From Serripes groenlandicus (taxonomy: Eukaryota > Mollusca > Bivalvia > Cardiida > Cardiidae): a DNA stretch of 64,000 nt. Shown here piece by piece: positions 22,491-33,048 of this stretch. The first letter of the stretch is position 1. Each line of letters begins with the position of its first letter. The translations under genes and the position numbers were made by a program. The stretch is from assembly GCA_031761405.1 (NCBI GenBank), contig JASEVX010000006.1:32987359-33051358 (forward strand), given 5' to 3'. The notes below the pieces were generated by a model. That model did no database searches. It saw only the letters and a list, made by a program, of their open reading frames with translations, and had not been told where the DNA came from.

Positions 22491-22750
22491 TTAACCGTTT
22501 CCCCACTTTGCAGACGTCTGCATCAGGCCGAGACAACATTTTCTTTTACTTCTTTTTTCTTCTCTCAAGGAAGCAGACATCGTGCATGATTAATATTAAT
22601 AAGCTGAAAGCTTGGTTCGCAATCGTTGTAAAATAAATATCAGTAAAAAAAGAAGAAGAAAACAAGTGAGACAACATTGGAAAACATTGTTTCATAATGA
22701 GAAATTCATCCTTTGCCACAATGTTTTTAACCAAATTCATTAATAAAAAG
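22491..22750 (-). mobile_element. Old MITE with 127-bp insertion
   Basis: TTAACCGTTTCCCCACTTTG left. The sequence is interrupted at 22541-22667 between two copies of GAGACAACATT (22530-22540, 22668-22678), then continues through CCACAATGTTTTTAACC. Confidence 0.7.
22541..22667. mobile_element. 127-bp insertion with 11-bp direct flanks
   Basis: Pyrimidine-rich left edge and purine-rich right edge form an imperfect inverted repeat. The 11-bp flanks would fit a long target duplication (Mutator-like elements make 9-11 bp), but the family is not recognised. Confidence 0.5.
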
Positions 22751-22777
22751 TTTCATTCAGAGTTTTCATAATTTTAC

Positions 22778-23007
22778 CTAACCCTTTCCCTCATACGACA
22801 ATTCTGCATCAGACGACTTTGAACATATTTTGTCAAAACATAGAAAATCTCTATATTTGAATGGATAACCTATGACTAAAAGTGGAAAACATTGTGGCAA
22901 AAGGAGAAATTGCTCGTTTTGAGCAATTTCTTCTTTTGTCACAATGTTTTCAAAAAGCTGTCTGCTGCAGAGGCGTCAGAAAGCGTCTATATGAGGGAAA
23001 GGGTTAA
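22778..23007 (+). mobile_element. TTAA-CCC MITE, full length
   Basis: CTAACCCTTTCCCTCATACG left (first base changed) and ATGAGGGAAAGGGTTAA right. Confidence 0.94.
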
Positions 23008-23117
23008 TGTTATCTGCTGCAGGCCTATAATATACCAGTAAGTTTAAAGCTACTTGAACATAATCATCAAGGTCCTGGCAGCTGCAATGGATTCTTTGTG
23101 ACTAATGGAGCGCGCTA

Positions 23118-23340
23118 TTAACCCCTTCCCAAATACAACAAATTAGCGGCAGACATCTTTGAACATTTTATTACAAAAATATGGAAACTATCTATAATAT
23201 GAAGGTATAATTACTGAAAAAAGTTGAAAGTATTATGGCAAATGGAAATTACTTGTTTTGATCAATTTCTCCTTTTGTCACAATGTCTCAAATAGTTGTC
23301 TGCTTTAGAGGCGTCTGAAAGTGTTTATGAGGGAAACTAA
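23118..23340 (+). mobile_element. TTAA-CCC MITE, diverged
   Basis: TTAACCCCTTCCCAAATACA left; right end decayed to TTATGAGGGAAACTAAGG. A further fragment lies at 23363-23458. Confidence 0.78.
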
Positions 23341-23458
23341 GGGTACAATTGTCTGTTCTCTGTTAACTCTTTCTAATACAATGCAGACACATTTTGACAC
23401 ATCATGATGATCTTCATCTGATTTCTTTTGAAAACTTTGCAGCAGAAGTAGAAATTGC

Positions 23459-23546
23459 TTAACGCTTTCCCACATACAAAAGATCTGCAGCAGACGACTT
23501 TGAAAATATCAAGTCAAAAGTATAGTTAACCTCTATAAAAGATAGT
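23459..23546 (+). mobile_element. TTAA-CCC MITE, left part
   Basis: TTAACGCTTTCCCACATAC..CTCTATAAAAGATAGT. It is interrupted by H7 and resumes at 25105. Confidence 0.82.
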
Positions 23547-25104
23547 ACAAGAGAAAGTTGATGTAAGGCATCAATGTCGCCGGAAAAGACTGCATTGATT
23601 TATTTTTTAACACACATGTATTCTTGACTTTCATTAGTCTAAACATACACATAATGTTTTCATAACGACTAATTCCAGGATTTTTGAAATTCCACATAGA
23701 TCTACAAATTTCAGGATTTCTTTTGGTCAGGATTTTGGATGTTTTGTATATTTGTCAATAAAACCACAACAAATTAATACATTTTGGGATTTAAATCTAC
23801 ATGCAATAAAAAGCTATTAAAACCCTTTCCATGTCTGAAGCAACAATGAAAACCTTTAATCGCTTAAAACATTGAGAAAACGGTTAAATTGCTGAAGACA
23901 TGAACTTCCTCCTTTTTAATAATAATTATAATAAATATTTCACAGATGTTAAAATTTATCCTCATATGTTTAAAAAGTAGACCACACATGATACAACATA
24001 TCAGCTAAATTGTTTATCTAAATCGTTGATGCATACAATATATGTTTGGCGCAAGAGAAATGCCAGTTGCGAGTCCCATTACTATTTAATAGGTGGCAAG
24101 TATGAAATTAATTGGGTGCGAAAGAGCAGTTTTTCTTTATTTCTAAATCCATTGTTTATCAGAGTTTGTTCTTCTCTTAATTTGTTTCAAGCCAAATAAA
24201 CATTTAATATTACATATATTTAATCATTTAAGTGTGTAATATTAGCTATCTATCTGTAATAAGGTGTTTGAGCATTTTTTCAAAATGTTGACCCTCGTTT
24301 CAAGATCGAGTCGTAGTGTCAGACATCGAAGAAAGTGAATAAAAAATCAGGCAAAGCTTTAGTGCATGTTTTATTCCACTGCATTCGAGAGAAAAAAGCA
24401 TTTCTATAGTATCTTTCTTTCTCCTATATTCGACCCATGCACTCGTTTCGTGGCGTTTAAGAAATCAATTTGTCGTGCGACATTTTTTGTCTGCATAGAC
24501 AAGTCACTTTTCTAAGTTTACATTTTACTTCCAGTTACTTCGCTTTGTTTACATTTTGGCAATATGAAATTAGGTCACGAACTGAGGAAAAAGCGTTTTG
24601 ACGTGCACGACCGATAAACAGGCTTATATTTGAGACATATTTTCACACAAAAAATCTTATTTTTTATTTCTGTTACCAGTTTATGTTGATACTTATCTAT
24701 TAAAAGGAGAATTCGACGTGATTTACATATCGATAGTCTGCTGCAAGCAGGTGCGCGTATGTAAACAAATTTGACTGTGCGACGTAAAGGTTTGTAGTTA
24801 TCGCCTTTTGATTACATAGTTTATGAAAATAAAGTATCCCAGTCTAGCTAATAGGGACTGTTTTGTCTTCGTAAATAAAACACAAAAACATAAATGCCAG
24901 TCAAAGTAAAGAAACTGCACATACTTAAAACATCGGAATATTTATTTCATTTTAGATGTGTCATAACTTAGTGTTTTTAAACAAACGCAATTGTAATATG
25001 TTCAAGACATTTAAAAAAAGAAAAAATCTAATAATAACCCCCCCTCCCATGTCATTTCCGAAAACCTATTAAAAATAGAAGTCGCGGGCCTCTGCCCGGC
25101 GACT
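23547..25104 (+). mobile_element. H7: cryptic pearl/HINE-like element of unique sequence
   Basis: 1558 bp interrupting a MITE. Left: ACAAGAGAAAG, perfect hairpin TTGATG-TAAGG-CATCAA (23558-23574), then GTCGCCGG (23576-23583). Right: hairpin AGTCGC.GGGC / GCCC.GCGACT, with CCGGCGAC (25096-25103) then T and AATGATT. GTCGCCGG and CCGGCGAC are exact inverse repeats. Unlike the other H elements, the body has no tandem units and no sequence shared with them, and it holds no open frame above 60 codons. Confidence 0.75.
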
Positions 25105-25249
25105 AATGATTATAGTATAGAGTTGAAATAATTGGGGGAAGTGGAGAAATTTATAGTTATTATGAGCAATTTCTCCATTTGCCACAATGATTTCAAAAGT
25201 TGTCTGCTGCAGAGGCATCAGAAAGAGTCCGTATTTTGGAAAGGGTTAA
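25105..25249 (+). mobile_element. TTAA-CCC MITE, right part
   Basis: AGAGTTGAAATAATTGG, the hairpin, GTTGTCTGCTGCAGAGG and GGAAAGGGTTAA. Confidence 0.82.
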
Positions 25250-25437
25250 CCCTTTCCCACATACGACAATTCTGCAGCAGACGACTTTGAACATATTTTG
25301 TCAAAAGATAGAAAATCTCTTTAATTCAATGGATAACCTATGACTAAAAGTGGAAAACATTGTAGCAAAAGGAGAAATTGCTCGTTTTGTCACTATGTTT
25401 TCAAAAAGCCGTCTGCTGCAGAGGCGTCAGAAAGCAT
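25246..25437 (+). mobile_element. TTAA-CCC MITE, right end replaced
   Basis: Shares its left TTAA with the preceding copy. It runs to GAGGCGTCAGAAAGCATCC and then meets a B-family fragment. Confidence 0.88.
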
Positions 25438-25622
25438 CCCAGCACTTTGACCTTCACCATAACTTAAGTAAAAGGGCCATAACTCTGTAAAATAACATGC
25501 AATTGTAACCCCTTTAGGATATGCACATCTCCTCTTGGTATAGAAGCTTCATGTAAAATGTTATTGAATTCCAGTGGTTTGTAAGAAATAGGCCGGACAA
25601 AATATGGCTTCTTTATTTTATT
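25438..25622 (+). mobile_element. B-family fragment
   Basis: CACTTTGACCTTCACCATAAC..GGCCATAACTCTGTAAAATA..GGCCGGACAAAATATGGC. Both termini are missing. Confidence 0.75.
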
Positions 25623-25631
25623 TTTTTGCAC

Positions 25632-25793
25632 CAACAACAAAGGGTTTGATTGTCTAATAAGGATTTGGGAATTTGAAATACTAAATCTTATCTAGAGCTA
25701 TAATGCCTTTGTTGATTGTAAGATTTCCCATAATGTTGCCTGGATGTTTTCAAAAATGACTGCTGCATAATTGTTGTCCATGGGAAATGTTAA
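25632..25793. mobile_element. Family C fragment and MITE right half
   Basis: 25632-25704 is the right part of the CAGAG..CTCTG element (CAACAACAAAGGGTTTGATT..CTTATCTAGAGC). 25725-25793 is a MITE right half ending GGGAAATGTTAA. Confidence 0.6.
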
Positions 25794-26021
25794 CCCTTTC
25801 CCTCATACGACAATTTTGCAGCAGATGACTTTAAACATATTTTGTCAAAAAATAGACAAATCTCTGTAATTGAATGGATTACCTATGACTAAAAGTGTAA
25901 AAACATTGTGGCAAAAGGAGAAATTGCTTGTTTTGAGCAATTTCTTCTTTTGTCACAATGTTTTCAAAAAGCTGTCTGCTGCAGAGGCGTCAGAAAGCAT
26001 CTATATGAGGGAAAGGGTTAA
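25790..26021 (+). mobile_element. TTAA-CCC MITE, full length
   Basis: Complete ends and arms. Its left TTAA coincides with the end of the previous fragment. Confidence 0.94.
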
Positions 26022-26083
26022 GTAAAGCAGAGACAGCTTGATCCTTTACCACAAACAACATAATCTGCAATAGACAACTATGA

Positions 26084-26252
26084 TTTTTTTGTTTTATTGG
26101 GGTTTTATGCCGCTTTCAACATTATTTCAGTTATATCACGGTGACAGTTCACTTATTCATGATCCCAGGATAAACAAATCAGTACTAGGCTAGAAAATGT
26201 ACCTTGCCCAAGGGCACTCCACCATGACCGTTGTGTCGCAACTTGGGATCGA
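26084..26252 (-). mobile_element. tRNA-derived SINE, head lost
   Basis: TATTGGGGTTTTATGCCGC tail side, ATATCACGGTGACAGTTCAC, CAGTACTAGGCTAG and the start of the B-box complement (GGGATCGAAC). The B element begins there. Confidence 0.8.
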
Positions 26253-26560
26253 ACTAGAACTATCACTGAAGATGATAAATACCCCCTAAACAGCACCTTG
26301 ACCTACACCATAACTTTATAAGTAAAAGGGCCATAACTCTGTAAAATAACATGCAATTGTAACCCCTTTAGGATATGCACATCTCCTCTTGGTATAGAAG
26401 CTTCATGTTAAATGTTATTGAATTCCACCCAGTGGTTTGTAAGAAATAGGCCAGACAAAATATGGCTTCCGGCCGGCCGACCGATTGACAGACAGTAAGA
26501 CAGACTGACTGCCCGACGCAGTGACTCCAATATACCCCCTTTTCTTCGAAGGGGGTATAA
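26253..26560 (+). mobile_element. B4: complete B-family element
   Basis: ACTAGAAC, hairpin TATCAC-TGAAG-ATGATA, then AATACCCCC. GGCCATAACTCTGTAAAATA body, a GGCCGGCCGACCG/GACAGAC run, and 3' hairpin TACCCCCTTTTCTTCGAAGG ending GGGGGTATAA. Confidence 0.85.
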
Positions 26561-26648
26561 TGACATTTTTAAATTATAGGCATTGATAAGGGGAAATTTA
26601 TTTGCTCATTTTGGGCAAATTTCCGTTCTCCTCACAATGCTGTGCAAG

Positions 26649-27260
26649 CTGTCTGCTACAATTGGTATCATAGGACATAGACAGATCTCTTTAGTGCAAG
26701 TTGTCTGCTACAATTGGTATCATAGGACATAGACAGATCTCTTTAGTGCAAGTTGTCTGCTACAATTGGTATCATAGGACATAGACAGATCTCTTTAGTG
26801 CAAGTTGTCTGCTACAATTGGTATCATAGGACATAGACAGATCTCTTTAGTGCAAGCTGTCTGCTACAATTGGTATCATAGGACATAGACAGATCTCTTT
26901 AGTGCAAGTTGTCTGCTACAATTGGTATCATAGGACATAGACAGATCTCTTTAGTGCAAGCTGTCTGCTACAATTGGTATCATAGGACATAGACAGATCT
27001 CTTTAGTGCAAGTTGTCTGCTACAATTGGTATCATAGGACATAGACAGATCTCTTTAGTGCAAGTTGTCTGCTACAATTGGTATCATAGGACATAGACAG
27101 ATCTCTTTAGTGCAAGCTGTCTGCTACAATTGGTATCATAGGACATAGACAGATCTCTTTAGTGCAAGTTGTCTGCTACAATTGGTATCATAGGACATAG
27201 ACAGATCTATTTAGTGCAAGCTGTCTGCTACAATTGGTATCATAGGACATAGACAGATCT
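26649..27260. repeat. 52-bp minisatellite, 12 units
   Basis: GTCTGCTACAATTGGTATCA recurs every 52 bp from 26651 to 27223. Units differ mostly in AAGCT versus AAGTT. The unit resembles the MITE right end (GTCTGCTGCAGAGGCATCAG..GTCTGTATG). Confidence 0.95.
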
Positions 27261-27455
27261 GTATGAGGGGCAGCTGAACGGAAAAAAACAACTGTCAGAA
27301 ATGTAACTTAATGATGTGATAAAACAAAAATGCAATATGTTATATCAGTTGTCTGTAATGATATGATATCTAAATTGAATACGACATGAAGTGACAAAAC
27401 TGAAATGTGCATAATAAAATTGCATAATAAAATTGCATAATAAAATGTATGTTCT

Positions 27456-27645
27456 TTCCTAAAAACCCTCATACAATAAATATGATGCAGACAACTGTGA
27501 AAATATCTAGGCAAAATTTCGAAAAGTCTGGATAAAGTAAAGGATGATAATTGAAGACTTGAAGACAATGTGGCAATATTAGAAATTCAATTGGGGCAAT
27601 TTCTACTTTTGCCACAATGTTTTCAAAAGTCATCTGCTGCAATCT
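27456..27645 (+). mobile_element. Old MITE copy
   Basis: CCCTCATACAATAAATATG.. left arm, GCCACAATGTTTTCAAAAGTC and CATCTGCTGCAA right arm; termini decayed. Confidence 0.6.
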
Positions 27646-27841
27646 CACACATTAAATGCATTTACAGGGGAGATAAGGATACCTTCTACCATTGTTTAGA
27701 ATTTGAAATATAAATTTAAGACTTAAATTTAACTCAGTTCCTGCAAGGCGTTCACTTGATTGACAGCTTTTAAATGGAGCAGACTTTATTAGATTGTAAA
27801 CAGTCGATATAAATTGAACAATTCTTGTGAATTTTATATCC

Positions 27842-28073
27842 TTAACCCTTTTCCACCTGTAGATGCATTTTGACACATCTGCAGCAGACGACTTTTGAAA
27901 AAGATGTGACAAAAGGAGAAATTGCTCAAAACCAGCAATTTCTCTTTTTGCCATAACGTTTTCAACCTTTTTCAGTAATAATTATACCTAAAATTATAGA
28001 GATTTTCCATATTTTTAAGTAGACATTTTCAAAGTCGTCTGCTGCAGATTTGTCATATGTGGGAAAGAATTAA
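27842..28073 (-). mobile_element. TTAA-CCC MITE, full length
   Basis: TTAACCCTTTTCCACCTGTAG left; CATATGTGGGAAAGAATTAA right. Confidence 0.87.
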
Positions 28074-28101
28074 GCTATAACCATAGACACGGACTTCCTT
28101 A

Positions 28102-28497
28102 GCTCAACCCTTCCCCTCTTGCAGACATGTTCTGATGCCATTCCAACTCCATTAACGCTTTCTGAAGCCTACGCAGCAGACGACGTTTTGAAAACATTGT
28201 GACAAAAGAAGAAATTGCTCAAAACAAGCCATTTCTCCTTTTGCCACAATATTTTCAACTCGATTTAAAATAAATTTTTCATTCATAGAGATTTTCCATA
28301 TTTTTGCCAAGATGATTTCAAAGTCGTCTGCTGTAGATTTGTTGAATGTGGGAAAACGTTATTGCTTGCCAGCATTATGGACACTTTCTGACACCTCTGC
28401 AGTCGACAATTTTTGAAAACAGTGGGAAAAAAGGAGAAATTGCACATTTTGTCACATTTTTGCCAGGATGTTTTCAGTTGTCTGATGCAGATTTGTT
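28102..28497 (-). mobile_element. Two adjoining MITE copies
   Basis: 28102-28362 has a doubled left end (CAACCCTTCCCC.., then TTAACGCTTTCTGAAGCC) and right GAATGTGGGAAAACGTTA. 28365-28497 is a shorter copy whose right end runs into the GACCTAG repeat. Confidence 0.7.
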
Positions 28498-29000
28498 TTT
28501 GACCCTGCATAACCCAATTTTGAACCTGACTGGAACTAAATGGAAATTAATGGTGATTTCTCAAAAAAGATTGGATGAAAAATGTGGCCTCTAGTGTGTC
28601 CCTAAAGTTTTCCTAAATTTGACCTAGTGACCTAGTTTTGGACCCAACATGACCTAGTTTCAAACCTGACTGGGAATTGACAGAGACAAATGTGCTGAGG
28701 AGTTTCTATAAAGATTTGATGATAAATGTGGCTTCTTGTGTTTACAAGGTTTTCTATAAAGATTTGATGATAAATGTGGCTTCTTGTGTTTACAAGGTTT
28801 TCTATAAAGATTTGATGATAAATGTGGCTTCTTGTGTTCACAAGCTTTTCTAAAATTTGGCCTAGTGACCTAGTTTTTTATCCCATATGAAACGGTTTTG
28901 AACCTGACTGGGATTTGATGTAGATGAATCTTCTGAAGTCTTACGAAGAATTGATAAAAATCTAGAGACTTCTAGAGTGTTCACAATGTAATTGTGATAG
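28498..29000 (+). repeat. GACCTAG-type interspersed repeat with 54-bp triplication
   Basis: Carries GACCTAGTGACCTAGTTTT and AACCTGACTGGGA motifs. A 54-bp segment (TTTCTATAAAGATTTGATGA..) is present three times at about 28705-28866. Confidence 0.75.
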
Positions 29001-29247
29001 AAAACCATGTTATCAAATAAAGTCCTCTTTGGAAGTGTCAAAATTCCATTACATAAAAATATAATTTGATTTCCAGTCTTACGCTCAAGTCTTTGTTACA
29101 ACAGGGAAACCAAACTATGAAAATAATGTCACGTCAGCAGTTTGACGTTATAACGTAAATCACTTTTGGCACCAAAACCGGAAAATTGCATGTACATTCG
29201 AAATACGCCTCATAAATCACTTTATGTGATAAATAGAATATCTCATT

Positions 29248-29368
29248 CATGTTTATTTATTAACACTTTGAATAAACTTGTAACCTAAGCTGAGTGTGAC
29301 GCTCACCAAGGCTCGCTGCATTATCATCTTAGTGAACTCGTTTATTAAAAGTGATAATAAATAAACAT
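29248..29368. repeat. Foldback: 30-bp inverted repeat with ~60-bp loop
   Basis: CATGTTTATTTATTAACACT.. (29248-29277) and its inverse ..GTGATAATAAATAAACATG (to 29368) match at about 28 of 30 positions. The loop contains GTGTGACGCTCACCAAGGCTC. Confidence 0.8.
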
Positions 29369-29412
29369 GAAATATTTTCTATATATACAGATCATAACCA
29401 ACTTAAGTTCAA

Positions 29413-31119
29413 AACAAGAGCTGTCGGAGGACAGCGCGCTCGACTATTCCACCGCTTATTTAAGTTACTGAGATAATGGACTCTAATGTAGTTGCATGCA
29501 AAACATTAACCACAATTTCTTAGTGGGTGATAATTTGCATTATATGCAGGATAGTGTTATTTAACATGATTATTTTCATAGGTGTGATGGTTAGAAAGGG
29601 TTGTATAACCTTTCAAAGGAATACATCAAGTAGTTACTAAGAAATGGACTCTTAATGTAGTTGCACGCAAACCTTTAACCATAATTTCTAAGTAAAAAAG
29701 GGCAACAATTTGCCCCATATACAGGATAGAGTTATCTTAATTGGTTGTGTTTATAGTTGTGCAATTGGGAAAGATTGTAAAAAGTTTCAATACAATTTTT
29801 CAAGTTGTTACTGAGATTACAATCTAAATGTAGTTGCAAAACAGAATTTCAAAATCCAAAAAGGTCCATAACTTGCATAAAATACTGCATAGAGTAATCA
29901 TACTTGATTGTTTACATAGATGTGATGGTTGGTAAGGGCTGTATAAAGTTTCAATGCAATGCATCAATTAGTTACTAAGAGATGGTCTCTTTATGTAGTT
30001 GCATGCACAACTTTAACCAGAATTTATAAGTCCAAAAAGTCCATAACTTGCATAAAATGCAGGATAGAGTTATCATACTTGATAATATACACAGGTGTGA
30101 TAGTTGGGTAGGGTTGTAGAAAGTTTCAATGCAATGCATCAAGTAAATACTGAGATATGGACTCTTAATTTAGTTGCACGCAAAACTTTAACCAGAATTT
30201 CTAAGTAAAATAAATGTCATAACTTGCATAAAATTCAGGATAGAGTTATCTAACTTGATAATCTACATAGGTGTGATAGTTGGGTAGGGTTGTATAAAGG
30301 TTCAATGCAATGCATCAAGTATATACTGAGACGTGGACTCTTAATTAAGTTGCACGTAAAACTTTAACCAGAATTTCTAAGTAAAAAAAGGGCCATAACT
30401 TGCATAAAATGCAGAATAGAGTTATCATACTTGATAATCTACACAGGTGTGATAGTTGGATAGGGTTGTATAAAGGTTCAATGCAATGCATCAAGTATAT
30501 ACTGAGATATGGACTCTTAATTTAGTTGCACGCAAAACTTTAACCAGAATTTGTAAGTAAAAAAAGGGCCATAACTTGTATAAAATGCAGGATAGAGTTA
30601 TCTTACTTGATAATCTTCACAGGTGTGATAGTTGGGTAGGGTTGTAGAAAGATTCAATGCAATGCATCAAGTAAATACTGAGATATGGACTCTTAATTTA
30701 GTTGCACGCAAAACTTTAACCAGAATTTCTAAGTAAAAAAAGGGTTATAACTTGCATAAAATGCAGGATAGAGTTATCTAACTTGATAATCTACATAGGT
30801 GTGATAGTTAGGTAGTGCTGTATAAAGTTTCAATGCAATGCATCAATTAAATACTGAGATATGGACTCTTACTTTAGTTGCACGCAAAACTTTAACCAGA
30901 ATTTCTAAGTAAAAAAGGGCCATAACTTGCATAAAATGCAGGATAGAGTTATCTAACTTGATAATCTACATTGGTGTGGTAGTTTGGTAGGGTTGTAGAG
31001 TTTCAATGCAATACATGTAGTATTTAAGAACTTGCATGCAAAACCTTAACCAAAGTGTGACGTGGACGCCGACGCCAGGGTGAGTAGTATAGCTCTCATA
31101 TTCTTCGAATAGTCGAGCT
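29413..31119 (+). mobile_element. H8: complete pearl/HINE-like element
   Basis: 1707 bp, a close copy of H4 with the same GCTGTC-GGAG-GACAGC hairpin, GCTCGACTATTC / GAATAGTCGAGC ends, GACGCCGACGCC patch and about ten ~175-bp units. It is followed by AATGATATTG. Confidence 0.92.
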
Positions 31120-31274
31120 AATGATATTGCACTGGTGTTTTTCAGGCAATATTCTTGAAATTTGCAGTTTGATATTTCCCTATAGTCGTTAACATTTCCA
31201 TTTTGTTTTATTCAAATCCATTCGACCATGCCTTAGATGTGGCTCTGGACTGACAGACGGAAGTACAATGCCAT

Positions 31275-31483
31275 TTAACCCTTTCCCTCATACAGACACT
31301 TTCTGAAGCCTCTGCAGCAGACGGCTTTTTTAAACATGGTAACAAGCAATTTCTCCTTTTGCCACAATGTTTTCCACTTTTAGTCATAGGTTATCCATTT
31401 AATTATAGAGATTTTCTATTTCTTTACAAAAAATGTTCAAAGTCATCTGCTGCAGAATTGTCGTATGAGAGAGAAAAGGTTAA
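31275..31483 (-). mobile_element. TTAA-CCC MITE with shortened hairpin
   Basis: TTAACCCTTTCCCTCATACAG left; GTCGTATGAGAGAGAAAAGG then TTAA right. One side of the central hairpin is lost. A right-end fragment follows at 31545-31600. Confidence 0.87.
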
Positions 31484-31616
31484 ACCAATATCCCATCTGC
31501 TTTCGGCTTGGGATTATTTATTTTATAATACTGTCATTTAAACAGATTTTTCATAGAAATGGTCTGTTGCAGATTTGTTGTATGCAGGAAATGGGTTAAA
31601 TGTGACAGAACAATTG

Positions 31617-31840
31617 CTTGATTGTTTGTTTTGTGTTTTACATCCTTTTCAACAATTGTTCAGTTATATCATGCATTTCCTGGGTACATTACCAGTACTT
31701 CTTCTAATCCAATTATCCTGACACCAGTCAGTCCGTCGCAATGCTAACCACATAATCCTGAGGGCCAATGGGGCAATGGGGCAACCATTACTATCATTTT
31801 GAAAGTGCTTGGTATTATCCGGACTGGGTTTGTAACAACG
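31617..31840 (-). mobile_element. tRNA-derived SINE
   Basis: GATTGTTTGTTTTGTGTTTTA tail side, ATATCATGCATTTCCTGGGT, GACACCAGTCAGTCCGTCGC; the head at right is degenerate. Confidence 0.65.
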
Positions 31841-31879
31841 ACATGAACAAGAACTTATGGATTGCTTATTTCATTGTAT

Positions 31880-32385
31880 CAGGGACGTAGATAAGAGGGA
31901 TAGGCAACTCCACCTGTACACCTGTTATCTGGTTAAAATATCACACATAGAAATAAAATTGTCCAAATTTTCACATTTTGTATCAAATAAAACTTTGAAA
32001 TCACAATTGGCACATAAACGAAACATACATATTCTGAAAGCTTAACATTTCTACTAAGGTTAGAGACACAATGAATAACTGGAATTTCTTTGTATTTTGA
32101 ACAATGACTGGTTTAAAAGACACAGATATTGGGATTTCTGAATTCTATTATTTTTTTCCAAAAATTAATAGACGGACATTTTTCATACGGATAACATATT
32201 ATCAAAACCTGTAATATATTAAAATATTTTTATATACTGCAATAGAAGAATGTTTAAACTTCCAGAAAATATTTTTTTTATTTTCATATCTTGAATAGTT
32301 TTTGAGTTTTACTTGCTCCAAGTGTCGGCACGGGTGATATTTTAGTATATAATTTAGTTACTTATCCCTCTTATCTACGTCCCTG
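31880..32385. mobile_element. 506-bp hAT-like non-autonomous element
   Basis: A perfect 23-bp terminal inverted repeat begins CAGGGACGTAGATAAG (31880-31902 and 32363-32385). It is flanked by ATTGTAT on both sides (31873-31879, 32386-32392). CAGGG ends and a 7-8 bp duplication fit hAT. No transposase. Confidence 0.85.
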
Positions 32386-32631
32386 ATTGTATTTCACATT
32401 CATCTTGGTCAAATAATAGTTAACTTTTATAGACAATCAGAGAGGCAATGTCACTGATATCGACAATTCATTAATCATTGTCCTGGGAAAAATAAATGTC
32501 CCTGCCATGTTTATCATGGTGTAAAAATAATTTTATATAGATATAATATTTTACACCAAGTATGGTGTTTGCACTTGATATTTGGTCTAATTTCCCAAAG
32601 GGCTCATCAGGTGTCCCTGTAATTCAACCCT

Positions 32632-32835
32632 TTAACCCTTTCCCACATACAACAAAGTTGCAGCAGATGACTTTGAAAACAAATGGACAAAAACTTGAAC
32701 AATCTCCATAAATGACAATTATGTTATTAAATAGAGTTGAAAACATTGTGGTCAAAGGAGAAATTGCTCATCATGTTTTAAAAAGTTGTCTGCTGCTATT
32801 GCCTCAGAAAGCCTCTACATGTGGGAAAGTGTTAA
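32632..32835 (+). mobile_element. TTAA-CCC MITE, short variant
   Basis: TTAACCCTTTCCCACATAC left; CTACATGTGGGAAAGTGTTAA right. The right half of the hairpin is deleted. Confidence 0.85.
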
Positions 32836-32850
32836 GTTGTTTTTTTCTGC

Positions 32851-33006
32851 TTAACACTTGCCCTCATACGACAATTCTGCAGCAGACGACGTTGATCATA
32901 TTTTGTCATATTATTGTTCTTTTATTTATAGAAAATTTCTGTATTTTTAACTTAATGTTTTCAAAGTTGTCTGCTGCAGATGTGTTGTATGTGGGAAAGG
33001 CTTTTA
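32851..33006 (+). mobile_element. Chimeric short MITE
   Basis: The left end is the CTCATACGACAATTC type and the right end TTGTATGTGGGAAAGGC. Each is the same kind of end, as if two left halves had been joined tail to tail. Confidence 0.7.
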
Positions 33007-33048
33007 AGTGAATTAATTATACAGAAAATACAATGTGCTTGAGAACTT

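Larger units (their letters stand above)
26030..27268 (+). mobile_element. Composite MITE with SINE, B element and 52-bp array
   Basis: A MITE left end (26030-26083) and a MITE right side (about 26561-27268) are separated by a truncated SINE and a B element. The right terminus of the MITE has been amplified into a 52-bp array. Confidence 0.65.

Noticed and set aside
26649..27260. CRISPR-like 52-bp array
   Set aside because: The whole period is conserved with no variable spacers, and the unit derives from a MITE end.
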